A stretch of DNA of 64,000 bases, taken from NCBI RefSeq assembly GCF_014174275.1, contig NZ_JABEQK010000001.1:186001-250000 (forward strand), read 5' to 3'. Below the pieces are notes generated by a model. The model was not told the DNA's origin, did no database searches, and saw only the letters and a program-made list of their open reading frames with translations. Positions within the stretch are counted from its first letter, which is position 1. Each line of letters starts with the position of its first letter. Both the position numbers and the translations under genes were made by a program. Positions 51,515 to 61,050 of the stretch are shown piece after piece. This DNA is from Gluconacetobacter takamatsuzukensis. Lineage in GTDB: Bacteria > Pseudomonadota > Alphaproteobacteria > Acetobacterales > Acetobacteraceae.

Positions 51515-52288
51515 CTATGTTCTTTGCTGGCACTCATTCGCGCGCTGTTCGGCCAAAGCCGTGACGGCGGCGACGATCTTTTCGACGATTGATTTTCGCC
51601 ATTGTTCCGGGGAGATGACAATGGCATTCGTCTCCGAAAGGACGCTGATAATGGCGGGCTCCGTGTCCGGTATGGTTTCCAGTTGGACGCGGCTGTCTTC
51701 GCTGACCATGGCGCGCAGGGAATGCGCGTCGGACTCCCGGCAACGGACGGTCACTTCGCCTTCGCATTCAGTGACGAATTGTCTGGCGTCCGCCACGAGG
51801 TTGTGCTCCAGACCCGCCAAGATCGTATCGTCCAAGGCGGTCAGGTGGTGGATGACCTCTACAACGCTCTTTGTAAAGCTATCGGCGGCATCCTTCACGA
51901 GTTGAGACCGCTTGGCATTTTCGGCCTCGAAGGCTGCTGATAGAGCGGAAAACTGGGAGGCGAACAAGGCCTGCAACGCCTCCTCCTTTTCCTTGGCTCC
52001 TTTTTCCTGGCCTTCGTGAAAGGCGGTCTCGCGCATGGCGGCGATCTCGTCGCGATGGATCGTGACGAGATCGGGATCGGGTTCGGGCTCGGCGGAACGG
52101 GACGCGTCTGGACCGTTCTTCGCGCCCGCTTTCCCTGCGATTTCGGCGGAAATGCCGAAATCCTCCAATTCGACCAGTTTGCAAAGGCTTCTGGGGTTCG
52201 TCGGACGGACGTCGACGATGCCCGCACGACGAGGAAATATCGTCGCGGCCCCAATGCTGGACGAAGAGGGAGGAGTGGGGTTGGTCAC
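51515..52288 (-). CDS. fliH: flagellar export protein FliH-like
   Basis: A 257-residue protein that would bind FliI and the C ring. The N-terminal part is disordered; about 80-150 is a charged helix (FHEGQEKGAKEKEEALQALF), and the C-terminal domain resembles the V/F-type ATPase stator (VTVRCRESDAHSLRAMVSED). The start overlaps fliG (ATGA). The family is weakly conserved, so context matters in the naming. Confidence 0.87.
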   Translation of the reverse strand: MTNPTPPSSSSIGAATIFPRRAGIVDVRPTNPRSLCKLVELEDFGISAEIAGKAGAKNGPDASRSAEPEPDPDLVTIHRDEIAAMRETAFHEGQEKGAKEKEEALQALFASQFSALSAAFEAENAKRSQLVKDAADSFTKSVVEVIHHLTALDDTILAGLEHNLVADARQFVTECEGEVTVRCRESDAHSLRAMVSEDSRVQLETIPDTEPAIISVLSETNAIVISPEQWRKSIVEKIVAAVTALAEQRANECQQRT

Positions 52289-53346
52289 GGGATGATTTCG
52301 TCGCCGCCGGCGCTGTCGGTCAGGTCAATCTCGCCGGCATTTGCCATGTTCTTGATGGTCGCGACGATTTCGGCCTGTGCCGTTTCCACGTCCTTGACGC
52401 GGACCGGCCCCAACGACGAGATTTCTTCCAGGAGGATGCTGCCGGCACGCTTCGTCATGCATTGCAGGAAGAGCTTGCGTTCGGTATCGGACGCGCCTTT
52501 GAGGGCCAACGGCAGCTTTTCGCGGTCGATCTGATTGACGATTCGCATAAGCGATTCGCGGGGAAGGCGCTTGATGTCTTCGAAGGTGAACATCAGCGAC
52601 TTCACCTTCTCCATATCGTCGTGGTTGCGCTTGTCCATCGACTCCATCAAGCGGCTTTCCGTCTTGCGGTCGAAATTATTGAACACTTCCGCCAGCAATT
52701 CGTAGCTGTCCCGTCTGGCCGATCGGCCGAGGGTGGAGATGAATTCCGAACGCAAGGTCGCTTCGACGCTGTCGAGCACGTCGCGCTGCACCGTTTCCAT
52801 GTGCAGGATGCGCATCATGACGTCGGTCGCATAGTCCTCCGGCAACAATGCCAGCACCCGCGCGGCGTGGGCCGGTTGGAGGCGGCTGAGAATGACGGCG
52901 GCAGTCTGCGGATATTCGCTGCGCAGGTAATTGGCCAAGATGGTTTCCTGAACGTTCCCCAGCTTGTCCCACATCGTCCGTCCGGCCGGGCCACGGATTT
53001 CGTCCATGATCTTCTCGACCTGATCCGGGGGCAGCGCGCGGCGCAGAAATTCCTCGGTGGTCTCGTATGTTCCGACCAGGCCTTCCGGAGATTCGAAATT
53101 TCTCGAAAATTCCTCGCAGACGCTCTCGACGGCCTCGGCTCTCACGAGACCGAGTGTGGACATGGAGATCGAAATGTCACGAATTTCGTCCTCATGCAGC
53201 AGGCGCAGGATCTTCGCCGCCTTGTCACGGCCGAGTGCCAGCATGAGCACCGCGGCTTTCTGCTTGCCGGTCAGGGCGACGGCAGGGGCGCCGAACGGAT
53301 CGTCACTCTTTGCGGAGGTTTCCATTGCGAAATCAGGCACGTTCAT
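52285..53346 (-). CDS. fliG: flagellar motor switch protein FliG
   Basis: A 353-residue C-ring protein that touches MotA. It shows the armadillo-type regions LTGKQKAAVLMLALGRDKAA, LRSEYPQTAAVILSRLQPAH and ARVLALLPEDYATDVMMRIL, and the C-terminal torque domain (FTFEDIKRLPRESLMRIVNQ and ILLEEISSLGPVRVKDVETA). It overlaps the end of fliF by 14 bases. Confidence 0.97.
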   Translation of the reverse strand: MNVPDFAMETSAKSDDPFGAPAVALTGKQKAAVLMLALGRDKAAKILRLLHEDEIRDISISMSTLGLVRAEAVESVCEEFSRNFESPEGLVGTYETTEEFLRRALPPDQVEKIMDEIRGPAGRTMWDKLGNVQETILANYLRSEYPQTAAVILSRLQPAHAARVLALLPEDYATDVMMRILHMETVQRDVLDSVEATLRSEFISTLGRSARRDSYELLAEVFNNFDRKTESRLMESMDKRNHDDMEKVKSLMFTFEDIKRLPRESLMRIVNQIDREKLPLALKGASDTERKLFLQCMTKRAGSILLEEISSLGPVRVKDVETAQAEIVATIKNMANAGEIDLTDSAGGDEIIP

Positions 53347-54961
53347 GCCCTTTCTTCAGGTCTGGAGAGGCCAGCCAGTTGCGGATGACGTAGATCGTTT
53401 CGCGCGGACTCTCGTCTACACGGGTGAGCACCCTGGAAATGGCAGATGCTCGCGGCTTGCCGATAACACCTTCAATGGTGACGGTCTCTTCTTCCTCGAC
53501 CTCGTTGGCGTTTGGAAGCGCGGGCCTGCTCGGAGTGGCTCCGCGCTTGGCCTGAAGCGGCGTCGCGGCAGCCGTCGCCAATGCGCCCAATTTGCCCCGT
53601 TGCAGCATGGGGCGAACCGCCAGGAAGATAGCGCCCAGCGCCAGCAGGATGGGAATGACCCATTCGGCGATGTAAATCAAGTTGTCCCGGCTGAAGAGAG
53701 GGCCATTCTCTGCCGATAGCCCGGTTCCCGCATCGGGGGCAAAGCGCATGGAGACGACGTCGACCGCGTCGCCCCGTCCCTTGTCGAAACCGACGGCCGT
53801 CTTCACGAGGGCCGAGATTCTTTCGAGTTCGCTGGCATCCAGCGGCTTCCAGACTTCGTTGCCATTCTTGTCTTTGACGTATGTGCCATCGACCATCACG
53901 GCAAGGCTGATTCTGGAGACGCGGGGGCGCGTCTGGCTGACAACGCGGACTCTTTTTCCGATCTCGTAATTGTCGGTCTCTTCCTGGCGGTCGTCGTTGG
54001 ACCCACTGCGGGTGGACTGGTTCGCGTTGGCGTTCGGCAGGTTGTTCGCGACTGAAGTGTTCGGACTGGCTTCGGTATTGACGCTCTTGTCCGAGGTGGT
54101 CTGCTGTGACCTCAGGACCTGCTGGTTGGGATCGTAGGTTTCTTCGGTCTCGCGGATCTCGTCCGTATTCATGGTGACGGCCGCCCGAGCACGGACGTGG
54201 CCGACGCCCAAAGTGGGGGCTAGCATGTCTTCTGCGGCCTGGGCCAGGCGCTGTTCTTCCGAATGGCGGAATTTTTCGAGCGTCGTTTCCTGCCCGTCCA
54301 TGCTGTCCGGATCACCCGGCTTGGCCAGGACGTCGCCGCGGGTATCCACGATGGAAATGCTTTGAGGACGCAGGCCGGGAACGGCTGCCGCGACCAGATT
54401 CTGAATGGCCTGGATGCCGTCCGGCGCCATGTGGCCGGAATTACCGATATCCAGAACGACGCTGGCCTGCGACGGGTTGGTCTGGGTCGAGAACAGATCG
54501 CGGTGCGGCAGGACGAGGTGGACACGGACGTTGCGTACGCCGTGAAGGAGGCGGATGGAGCGTTCCAGTTCGCCTTCCAAGGCCCTGGTCTCGTTGATCG
54601 TCTGCTCGAACTGCGTGCTGGTCAGCGTCGCGGTCTTGTCGAACAATTCGTATCCGACGCTGCCGCCGCTGGGCAGGCCATCCTTGGCCAGCAGCAGGCG
54701 CGCATTGGCGACCTGATCCTTCGGCACGTAGATATTGGTGCCATCCTGGCTGGTCGTCGAGGAGATATGCGCCTTGCTCAGGTCTTCGACCATGCGGGCG
54801 GATTCGTTGAGGTCGAGGCCGCCATAAAGGAGAGCCATGGCCTGGCCGCCGCCGCGAAACGCGAACAGACCGATCGCCCCGAGCAAGAGCGCAGCCGCCG
54901 CTCCCAGCACGATCAGTCGCGTGCGTCCCAGATTTTTGAGGCCGGCCAATAAATTCTGCAT
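53333..54961 (-). CDS. fliF: flagellar MS-ring protein FliF
   Basis: A 542-residue membrane ring protein. The first helix (TRLIVLGAAAALLLGAIGLF, about 14-33) is followed by ring-building motifs (MALLYGGLDLNESARMVEDL, NVRVHLVLPHRDLF, ASVVLDIG) and the collar. The second helix lies near 430-450 (LIYIAEWVIPILLALGAIFL). The C-terminal tail, which binds FliG, ends RNWLASPDLKKGHERA. Confidence 0.97.
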   Translation of the reverse strand: MQNLLAGLKNLGRTRLIVLGAAAALLLGAIGLFAFRGGGQAMALLYGGLDLNESARMVEDLSKAHISSTTSQDGTNIYVPKDQVANARLLLAKDGLPSGGSVGYELFDKTATLTSTQFEQTINETRALEGELERSIRLLHGVRNVRVHLVLPHRDLFSTQTNPSQASVVLDIGNSGHMAPDGIQAIQNLVAAAVPGLRPQSISIVDTRGDVLAKPGDPDSMDGQETTLEKFRHSEEQRLAQAAEDMLAPTLGVGHVRARAAVTMNTDEIRETEETYDPNQQVLRSQQTTSDKSVNTEASPNTSVANNLPNANANQSTRSGSNDDRQEETDNYEIGKRVRVVSQTRPRVSRISLAVMVDGTYVKDKNGNEVWKPLDASELERISALVKTAVGFDKGRGDAVDVVSMRFAPDAGTGLSAENGPLFSRDNLIYIAEWVIPILLALGAIFLAVRPMLQRGKLGALATAAATPLQAKRGATPSRPALPNANEVEEEETVTIEGVIGKPRASAISRVLTRVDESPRETIYVIRNWLASPDLKKGHERA

Positions 54962-55243
54962 AAGAAAACCGCTACTTTGCTACAGCGCTGTACCAGAAAG
55001 TCATGAAAACTGCCGGTGAATTTTGCATGGAATCGTCTTTGCTGTTCGCGCTGTCATACCACGCCAATGTCGTCCGGGAGCGCTGGACAGCCATAATAGC
55101 GTGGCCGGGATTCTCCGGAAGGGCAAAAAAATCGATCCGCAGGAAAATCCCGGAAGCCGAAGTCTCGCGATCGCGACGTCTGACTTGTAACTGAACGTAT
55201 CTTTATCAATCGGGGCCGCGGGGCGAGATGATTTCCTCTGCCA

Positions 55244-55579
55244 TCAAGGAATATAGCTGTTTGTCGGCGGGGCCTCTTTAACCGACATGTTCAGCCTGTT
55301 CGCATTTTGGTCCTGGGTCAGGCCGGTCGGTCCTTCGCCGACGGCGCGAGCGACGTTCGGCATCTGGTCGGGGCGGCTCCAGCAATCCACGCCATTCCAG
55401 CTTTGTGTGCAGTAGGGCTGTGGGACGGGAGGCCTTTCCGGCGGGGCACACCAGTCTTCACCTTCCTGGATGTAGCCGGCGTTGCATTCACGCCCCGCGA
55501 GATGTCGGGCCACAGTATCTGCCGAGCAACTGGAAAGCAGCGCCAGCATCAGTGTCAGGGCGCCGCGCTTGATAGTCAT
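55244..55579 (-). CDS. small Cys-containing predicted lipoprotein
   Basis: A 111-residue protein with a short signal sequence and lipobox (LMLALLSSC, Cys about 18) and a mature part with four more Cys (RECNAGYIQEGEDWCAPPER, then PYCTQSWNGVDCWSRPDQMP). The end is Asn/Pro-rich. I do not recognise the family. It lies between fliF and motE on the same strand, so an envelope role near the motor is possible. No characteristic fold is visible. Confidence 0.65.
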   Translation of the reverse strand: MTIKRGALTLMLALLSSCSADTVARHLAGRECNAGYIQEGEDWCAPPERPPVPQPYCTQSWNGVDCWSRPDQMPNVARAVGEGPTGLTQDQNANRLNMSVKEAPPTNSYIP

Positions 55580-56025
55580 GACTGCCAGTTCCTGCCCCTT
55601 AAGACGCTGCCCAGCATTCGGCTGACTCAGGCGATGCGGATGAATCGTGTCGAATATGCCTGCGCGCGAGGTGTTTCACAACAGCTGTCACGTCTTTCGT
55701 GCCCTTTCTCATCCATGCAGGCGGTACGTCGCAAGGGTTTTCTAAAAAGGAGGAAAATAGGTAGGGGGTCATAAATATTACAATTCCGTAATTTCTTCAG
55801 GGCGGGAGTGTTGTATTTGATATCGAGGTGTTTTTTTTGTTGGGGAATTTTTTGTTTTTATCGTTTGTGTACAATAAATTTTTATTATAATCATTTTACG
55901 GAAGAAGAGATCAATCGATTTTTCTACTGAAGGTCTGTATTTTATATCATAAGAGATTTGCGGGGCGGCCTTCGTATCAGGCTTGCCGTGCGTATGATGG
56001 TACGAAAGGGCGAAATTCTGTCACG
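55580..56025. other. AT-rich intergenic region
   Basis: About 450 bases between motE and the small lipoprotein gene. The part 55765-55960 is unusually AT-rich, with long T runs (gtgttttttttgttggg, tttttattataatc), unlike the rest of the window. It may contain the lipoprotein promoter. No gene is supported. Confidence 0.5.
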
Positions 56026-56919
56026 TTATTGACGTGACAGTTTCAACGACTCTTCTTCGACTTGCCTGGGTGCGGTTCTGCTCTTTGACCACCATGGGGC
56101 AGCTCCACTATCCGGGGTCTGCCCTGACATGCCGTCCGAAGGCGGGTGAGAGGGGCGGAATGTCCGCACGCCGGCCATGTATTGCGATACGATATTCACG
56201 CGTTCCGGCATCATGTATCCCATGACGCTGGATATCTTGCGGGGGGCCATTTTGTTGGCAATGGAAACCAGAACATGAATATCCATGATGTTGAAGATTG
56301 CCGCCGCTTCCCGGGGCGGCATTTCTTCGTAGATCTTCACCAGCCTGTCCGTCTCGGCGGACATTGTTTCCTGCTGGGCGGCCTGCTTCTCGGCCACGCT
56401 CGCCATCGAGTTGTCCAGAACGCGCATCTTTTCGTTAAGCGCCTGGTTGGCAGCGTCTATGACGCGCTTCTGGTCTTCCAGGTTTTTTTTCTGCTGATCG
56501 ATGTCTGGCTGTCGGGTCAGAATGTCTTTCACCAAGCCTGCTTCGGCCGTATCGACGACCGGATCGATCTCGTGAATATGGGGTGACGCCCCCATCTGAC
56601 CGACCTGTGCGGCTTTCTGCACAGGGGCGGCATTGCTCGGAGCGGGAGGATTCTGGCGGGTGTCGGACGACAGAACTGACGTCCAGCCCTCGATGGTGTT
56701 CTGCACTTCCGCTGGCCGATGAGTTTCGGGAACCGTTGGGTTTTCCGTGGGGGGCGGCTGGGCTGCGGAAATCGCTGGTTGTGGTGTGGGATCGCCGGAT
56801 TCGATATCGTCTTCCTTCAGGTGTCCGGCCAGCGCATGCATGTTCATTGCCAGCAGCAGAGTCATCAGGATGGATGAGACATGCACGAGTTTCCCGAACG
56901 ACAGGCGGGGCATCAGCAT
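56026..56919 (-). CDS. motE: MotE-like flagellar motility protein
   Basis: A 297-residue protein with one N-terminal hydrophobic segment (LVHVSSILMTLLLAMNMHAL), a Pro-rich stretch (to about 125), a coiled coil (about 150-195, QQKKNLEDQKRVIDAANQAL) and the MgtE-N/MotE-like domain (LVKIYEEMPPREAAAIFNIM, then VLVSIANKMAPRKISSVMGY). In Sinorhizobium MotE is a periplasmic chaperone for a stator partner. The start is uncertain: ATG at 56919 is used; the frame extends to a TTG at 57000. Confidence 0.82.
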   Translation of the reverse strand: MLMPRLSFGKLVHVSSILMTLLLAMNMHALAGHLKEDDIESGDPTPQPAISAAQPPPTENPTVPETHRPAEVQNTIEGWTSVLSSDTRQNPPAPSNAAPVQKAAQVGQMGASPHIHEIDPVVDTAEAGLVKDILTRQPDIDQQKKNLEDQKRVIDAANQALNEKMRVLDNSMASVAEKQAAQQETMSAETDRLVKIYEEMPPREAAAIFNIMDIHVLVSIANKMAPRKISSVMGYMMPERVNIVSQYMAGVRTFRPSHPPSDGMSGQTPDSGAAPWWSKSRTAPRQVEEESLKLSRQ

Positions 56920-57434
56920 CTTGATCTGACCGGCTTTCGGGTTTCTGACGACGACACGCGACTTTCCTAGCTTGATCTCGGAGTTTGAATAATAGAACAA
57001 GCTGGAATTGGCAATTTAGCCTTCCCATAAAAATTTTTGCGGTAAATATCCAAAATGATTTACTTTAATTGCGTCGGCTTTTTTCTTGTGCGTTTGTTTG
57101 GCGGATAGAAAAATTCCGACACTGCGCATGATTCACAGTAAAAATGAAGGCAATGGAGGTTGCTGTCAAGCTGCGTCATTAACCTTTCGCGACCAGCGTT
57201 CTCCCTGACTGGACCTTGTGGGCAGTCTGTGGAAGGGGCTGGTGTCGATGTCAATATGAATTTCGGTTTGTCAGAATTGCAAATGGCCGAAGGAGAGTCT
57301 CGGCAAGGGGGGGGCGGGGTTTTGTTGAAATTCCGGCGGGGTCATCCGGGTGGACAGAATGGCATCGAAGCGCCAAGTCTGCGTGACGTTCTTCGCCGCA
57401 GTTCTGACCAAACATTCTGCTTTGCCGGAAATTA
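56920..57434. other. intergenic region between motE and tRNA-Tyr
   Basis: About 500 bases that include the upstream end of the motE frame (to 57000). The part 57015-57085 is AT-rich and would suit a motE promoter. No other gene is supported. Confidence 0.4.
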
Positions 57435-57520
57435 TGGTGGAAGGGGTTGGATTCGAACCAACGTAGGCGTACGCCAGCGGATTTACAGTCCGCCCCCTTT
57501 AGCCACTCGGGCACCCTTCC
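57435..57520 (-). tRNA. tRNA-Tyr (anticodon GTA)
   Basis: The minus strand reads as a class II tRNA: acceptor GGAAGGG pairing with CCCTTCC, D arm GCCCGAGTGGCTAAAGGGGG, anticodon arm CGGACT-GTA-AATCCG, a long variable arm and the T arm GTTGG-TTCGAAT-CCAAC. The CCA end is encoded at 57435-57437. The GTA anticodon and long variable arm identify tyrosine. Confidence 0.97.
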
Positions 57521-58159
57521 GTCTTGGGAAGGGTGGTTAAGGCCAGTGGACGAGTCTGTCAATGGTCTTGTTGCGATATCTGGCGCAGTGCTGGGACAGC
57601 CCAAGGCCTCCCTCCCAAATCAAAGGATATGCGCCCGTTGCCGCTGTCGCGATTCGTGCCTTGTCTGCCATATCTGGCGGAGCTCGCGCGCCCTTATAAG
57701 GGGGCGCCCGGCCGGCCTGAGGCTGGCCAATCCCGAATGGCGCATCCGGCCCATTGTGACCGTCTGAGGGAACGCATTGCTTTCGCTGTGTCGATCTGCC
57801 TGCCAGGGCGTGCCGGTCCTGCCTTGGGTGCTGGAGCGGCAGATGTTAAGGAACGCCGCTTCGATCCTCAGGTGTTGTGCATCGGCACGTCTTGATCGTG
57901 TCTGAGGTCGGATAGATGGCTGGGCGGCAAGAGCAATGGTCGCCTTGCGTCGTTTTGGCGAGCATCTTCCCAATATAATTTAACGTGTCGCGTCCCCATG
58001 AAACATCTTGCCATGGGCGCGACATGGTCGTAGCTGTGTCAGCGGCAATGCATAGCGTGGATACGATCCGACGGACTATGGCATGCAGGAATACAATAGA
58101 CCTACATCTGTTGCAGTGGATGGCCGAACAGCGCCGCACATCCGGAGGACAGTCATCCC
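57521..58159. other. intergenic region between tRNA-Tyr and flgG
   Basis: About 640 bases between divergent genes. Several open frames exist but none has a good start or composition. CCGGAGGACAG just before flgG is its ribosome site. Promoters for the tRNA and for flgG-flgA-flgH must lie here. Confidence 0.4.
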
Positions 58160-58948
58160 ATGATGCGTTCCCTTGACATCGCCAATACAGGCATGCAGGC
58201 GCAGACCACGAACGTCGAGACCATTTCCAACAATATCGCCAATATGACCACGACGGGGTACAAGCGTCGTCGTGCTGAATTTCAGGATCTGATTTATCAG
58301 GACCTTCGCCGTGCCGGCACCATGAGCTCCGACAACGGCAACCTCGTACCGGCGGGTGCGCAGGTCGGGCTTGGTGTCCGTACGGCCGGTATCTATCGCA
58401 TCAACGAACAGGGTACGCTGGAGCAGACCGGCAATTCCCTCGACATGGCCATCGAAGGGCGCGGCTATTTCCGGGTCACGCTGCCGTCGGGCGAATATGC
58501 CTATACGCGTGACGGGACGTTCTCTTTGTCTCAGGATGGCACCATCGTGACGGCGGATGGCTATCCGCTCGCCCCCAATATTTCGCTGCCGAACAACGCC
58601 GAAAACATCACGATCGACCAGACCGGTCAGGTTCAGTATACTCTTACGGGCCAGACCAATGCACAGGTCGCCGGCCAGGTCCAGCTTGCGACCTTCCAGA
58701 ACGAAAACGGTCTGGCAGCGATGGGGCAGAACCTGTTTACCGAGACGACCTCATCGGGAACAGCCAATCTCGCGACTCCTCAAAGCGTGGGCTATGGCTC
58801 GATTCGCCAGGGCTTTATCGAAGAATCGTCGGTCAACGTTGTGACGGAAATCACGGACCTGATCACTGCGCAGCGTGCCTATGAGATGAACAGCAAGGTC
58901 ATCACGGCTTCCGACGAGATGCTGCAAACGCTGACCAATCTGAAGTAA
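58160..58948 (+). CDS. flgG: flagellar distal rod protein FlgG
   Basis: A 262-residue axial rod protein. The N-terminal motif (LDIANTGMQAQTTNVETISN, then NIANMTTTGYKRRRAEFQDL) and the C-terminal motif (NVVTEITDLITAQRAYEMNS, KVITASDEMLQTLTNLK) are canonical, with YAYTRDGTFSLSQDG in the middle. A strong CCGGAGGACAG precedes the paired ATG codons. Confidence 0.98.
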   Translation: MMRSLDIANTGMQAQTTNVETISNNIANMTTTGYKRRRAEFQDLIYQDLRRAGTMSSDNGNLVPAGAQVGLGVRTAGIYRINEQGTLEQTGNSLDMAIEGRGYFRVTLPSGEYAYTRDGTFSLSQDGTIVTADGYPLAPNISLPNNAENITIDQTGQVQYTLTGQTNAQVAGQVQLATFQNENGLAAMGQNLFTETTSSGTANLATPQSVGYGSIRQGFIEESSVNVVTEITDLITAQRAYEMNSKVITASDEMLQTLTNLK

Positions 58949-58949
58949 C

Positions 58950-59972
58950 ATGCGGGCACGTGGAGTATTCGCGGGCGTCGTTATGGCTGCCTGCATGGTG
59001 GTGCAGACCGCCACGCCTCAGGCGGCAACGCTGCGAAGCGCCACGGTCATTACCTCGGAGACGGTAAGGCTGTCCGATCTTTTTGCCGACTTGGAGCCGG
59101 GGCAGGATCGCCCGCTGGGACCTGGCCCCGCGCCGGGTGCCAGTATTCAGGTCGGAGGGGGGCAATTACTGGCCATTGCCGACGAATATGGCGTTGATTG
59201 GCTGGACCAGTCTCCTTCGGCCATGGCGACCATCACGCGTGCCGGGCGCATGCTGGACCAGACATTCTTCGCCGAACTCGTGCGCCAGAACCTGCCCGAA
59301 ATCGGTAATGGACCCGTTGCAATCGAATTGCAGGATTTCCACCCGTTCGTGGTCGCCACTGACGATCCGAAACCCGTGGTACTGTCTGATGTCAAATGGG
59401 ATCAGCATAGCGGGTGGTTTACTGCGACCGCCTATCGCGGCCGGCCGGTGGGGGATATCACGCAGGATTCCTTTATGTTGACCGGTGTTATTCATGCGAC
59501 GCATCGGGTTATTGTCTATGCGCGCTCCCTTCCCAGTGGAACGGTGCTCTCGGCGTCCGATGTCCGGATGAACGATGCCTACGCCGAGCATCTTGCCTCC
59601 AAGACGTTCACGAATGCGGCCGAAGTGGAAGGACTGACCCTGACCCATGGCGTGGTCGCGGGTGAAGCGGTTTCCGACCAGGACGTGCAAAGAACCATTC
59701 TGCTTCATAGGGGCGATCCGGTTCTGATTGCCTTTACCGCCCCCGGGCTGCATCTGACGGCGACAGGACGCGCGTTGGAGGACGGAGGGGCGAGCCAATA
59801 TGCGCGCGTCCTCAATCTGATGAGCCACATGATCATAACAGGACGGGTTGTAAGCGCATCGGAAGTCGAGGTTGAACCGGGAAGCGGGGGAGTGCCATCC
59901 GATTCCGCCGGCATGCGGAGTCTGGCAGCGGCTGCGCTCGCTCCTCCGAGAGCAGATCTGTCCCTTCGGTAG
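58950..59972 (+). CDS. flgA: flagellar P-ring assembly chaperone FlgA
   Basis: A 340-residue periplasmic protein that helps FlgI form the P ring. A signal peptide (about 1-26) is followed by an N-terminal domain specific to longer FlgA proteins and the SAF domain (about 195-320: VYARSLPSGTVLSASDVRMN, GLTLTHGVVAGEAVSDQDVQ, GDPVLIAFTAPGLHLTATGR). It begins one base after the flgG stop. Confidence 0.93.
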   Translation: MRARGVFAGVVMAACMVVQTATPQAATLRSATVITSETVRLSDLFADLEPGQDRPLGPGPAPGASIQVGGGQLLAIADEYGVDWLDQSPSAMATITRAGRMLDQTFFAELVRQNLPEIGNGPVAIELQDFHPFVVATDDPKPVVLSDVKWDQHSGWFTATAYRGRPVGDITQDSFMLTGVIHATHRVIVYARSLPSGTVLSASDVRMNDAYAEHLASKTFTNAAEVEGLTLTHGVVAGEAVSDQDVQRTILLHRGDPVLIAFTAPGLHLTATGRALEDGGASQYARVLNLMSHMIITGRVVSASEVEVEPGSGGVPSDSAGMRSLAAAALAPPRADLSLR

Positions 59973-59987
59973 CGTTGGAGCCCGCCT

Positions 59988-60713
59988 GTGAAGAAGTCCC
60001 CCCTGTCCACCGCGATCCTATCCGGGCTGTTATGCCTGTCGGGGTGTACGGGCTTGGCCGACCTGAGCGAATTAGGTCATCCGCCGCGCATGACGAAGAC
60101 GTCGGATCCGACCCAGGCTCCCGATTACCGCCCCATCACGATGCCGATGCCACCGCTGCAGCCACCTCCCACCGAAGTCGGTAGCCTGTGGCGGCCGGGA
60201 AGCCGGGCTTTCTTCAAGGACCAGCGGGCTTCTCAGGTCGGGGATCTGATTACGATCGACGTCAATATTGCTGACAATGCGGCCGTAGTGAACAATACTT
60301 CAGCCGCTGGCAGCGGTTCCCAGACGTTCGGCATTCCCAGCCTTTTTGGCGCCCAGGGCAAGACGCTGTCCAGTTCGACGGCGCTTGATACCAGCAGTGC
60401 CAGCGCCAATACGGCGGCCGGTACGATCACACGAAACGAAACGGTCACGCTCGCTCTGGCGGGGACCATTACCCAGGTTCTGCCGAATGGCAATTTCGTC
60501 GTCATGGCCCGGCAGGAAGTCCGGGTGAACGGCGAATTGCGCCAGTTGATGGTCAGCGGAGTCGTGCGACCGCAGGATATCACGGAAGATAATACTGTGA
60601 CCCATGACAGGATCGCCGAGGCACGGATTTCTTATGGTGGCCGTGGCCAGTTGAGCAAGATACAGACACCGCGCTACGGACAGCAGGTCCTGGATAGCGT
60701 TCTGCCTTTCTGA
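59988..60713 (+). CDS. flgH: flagellar L-ring lipoprotein FlgH
   Basis: A 241-residue outer-membrane ring protein. The lipobox is LLCLSGC (Cys20). Signatures are SLWRPGSRAFFKDQRASQVG, DLITIDVNIADNA, NGNFVVMARQEVRVNGELRQ and VSGVVRPQDITEDNTV. The start is GTG with TTGGAG upstream. It completes the flgG-flgA-flgH unit. Confidence 0.97.
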   Translation: MKKSPLSTAILSGLLCLSGCTGLADLSELGHPPRMTKTSDPTQAPDYRPITMPMPPLQPPPTEVGSLWRPGSRAFFKDQRASQVGDLITIDVNIADNAAVVNNTSAAGSGSQTFGIPSLFGAQGKTLSSSTALDTSSASANTAAGTITRNETVTLALAGTITQVLPNGNFVVMARQEVRVNGELRQLMVSGVVRPQDITEDNTVTHDRIAEARISYGGRGQLSKIQTPRYGQQVLDSVLPF

Positions 60714-61050
60714 TCCTGATTGCTGCCTTCTGTATAGGCAAGTAGGTAAAGCCTAATTGCGTTTGCTCCTGGGCTGGTCGACGCCGAAACAAGGTGTTTT
60801 ACCTGCTCGAGAACAGGCAGGGGTGCAAATCGGATCCCGTGCAGGGCGCAGGGAGTGTGCGTGCGGGCGTGTTTGTCCTTGCCGCTCCCCATGGAGTGAC
60901 GGCGGTCCTCGATCCGTATCGTCGAGCGTTTACGAATTCGGATGCAGATGCCGTGGGCCGTCGTGACGCTCGACGTGAGAGCAGCAGGACGGTGTGCATT
61001 CTCTTGCGGCATGTCGTGACGGACGAGGCGGTTCGTCCTATATCGAGGGG
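60714..61050. other. intergenic region between flgH and rlmB
   Basis: About 340 bases. It marks the end of the flagellar genes. A weak 5-bp hairpin (taggc...gcctA) lies near 60736; no strong terminator, promoter or gene was identified. Confidence 0.35.

Noticed and set aside
57524-57895. 123-codon frame between tRNA-Tyr and flgG
   Set aside because: No ribosome site and no protein-like pattern; begins beside the tRNA gene.
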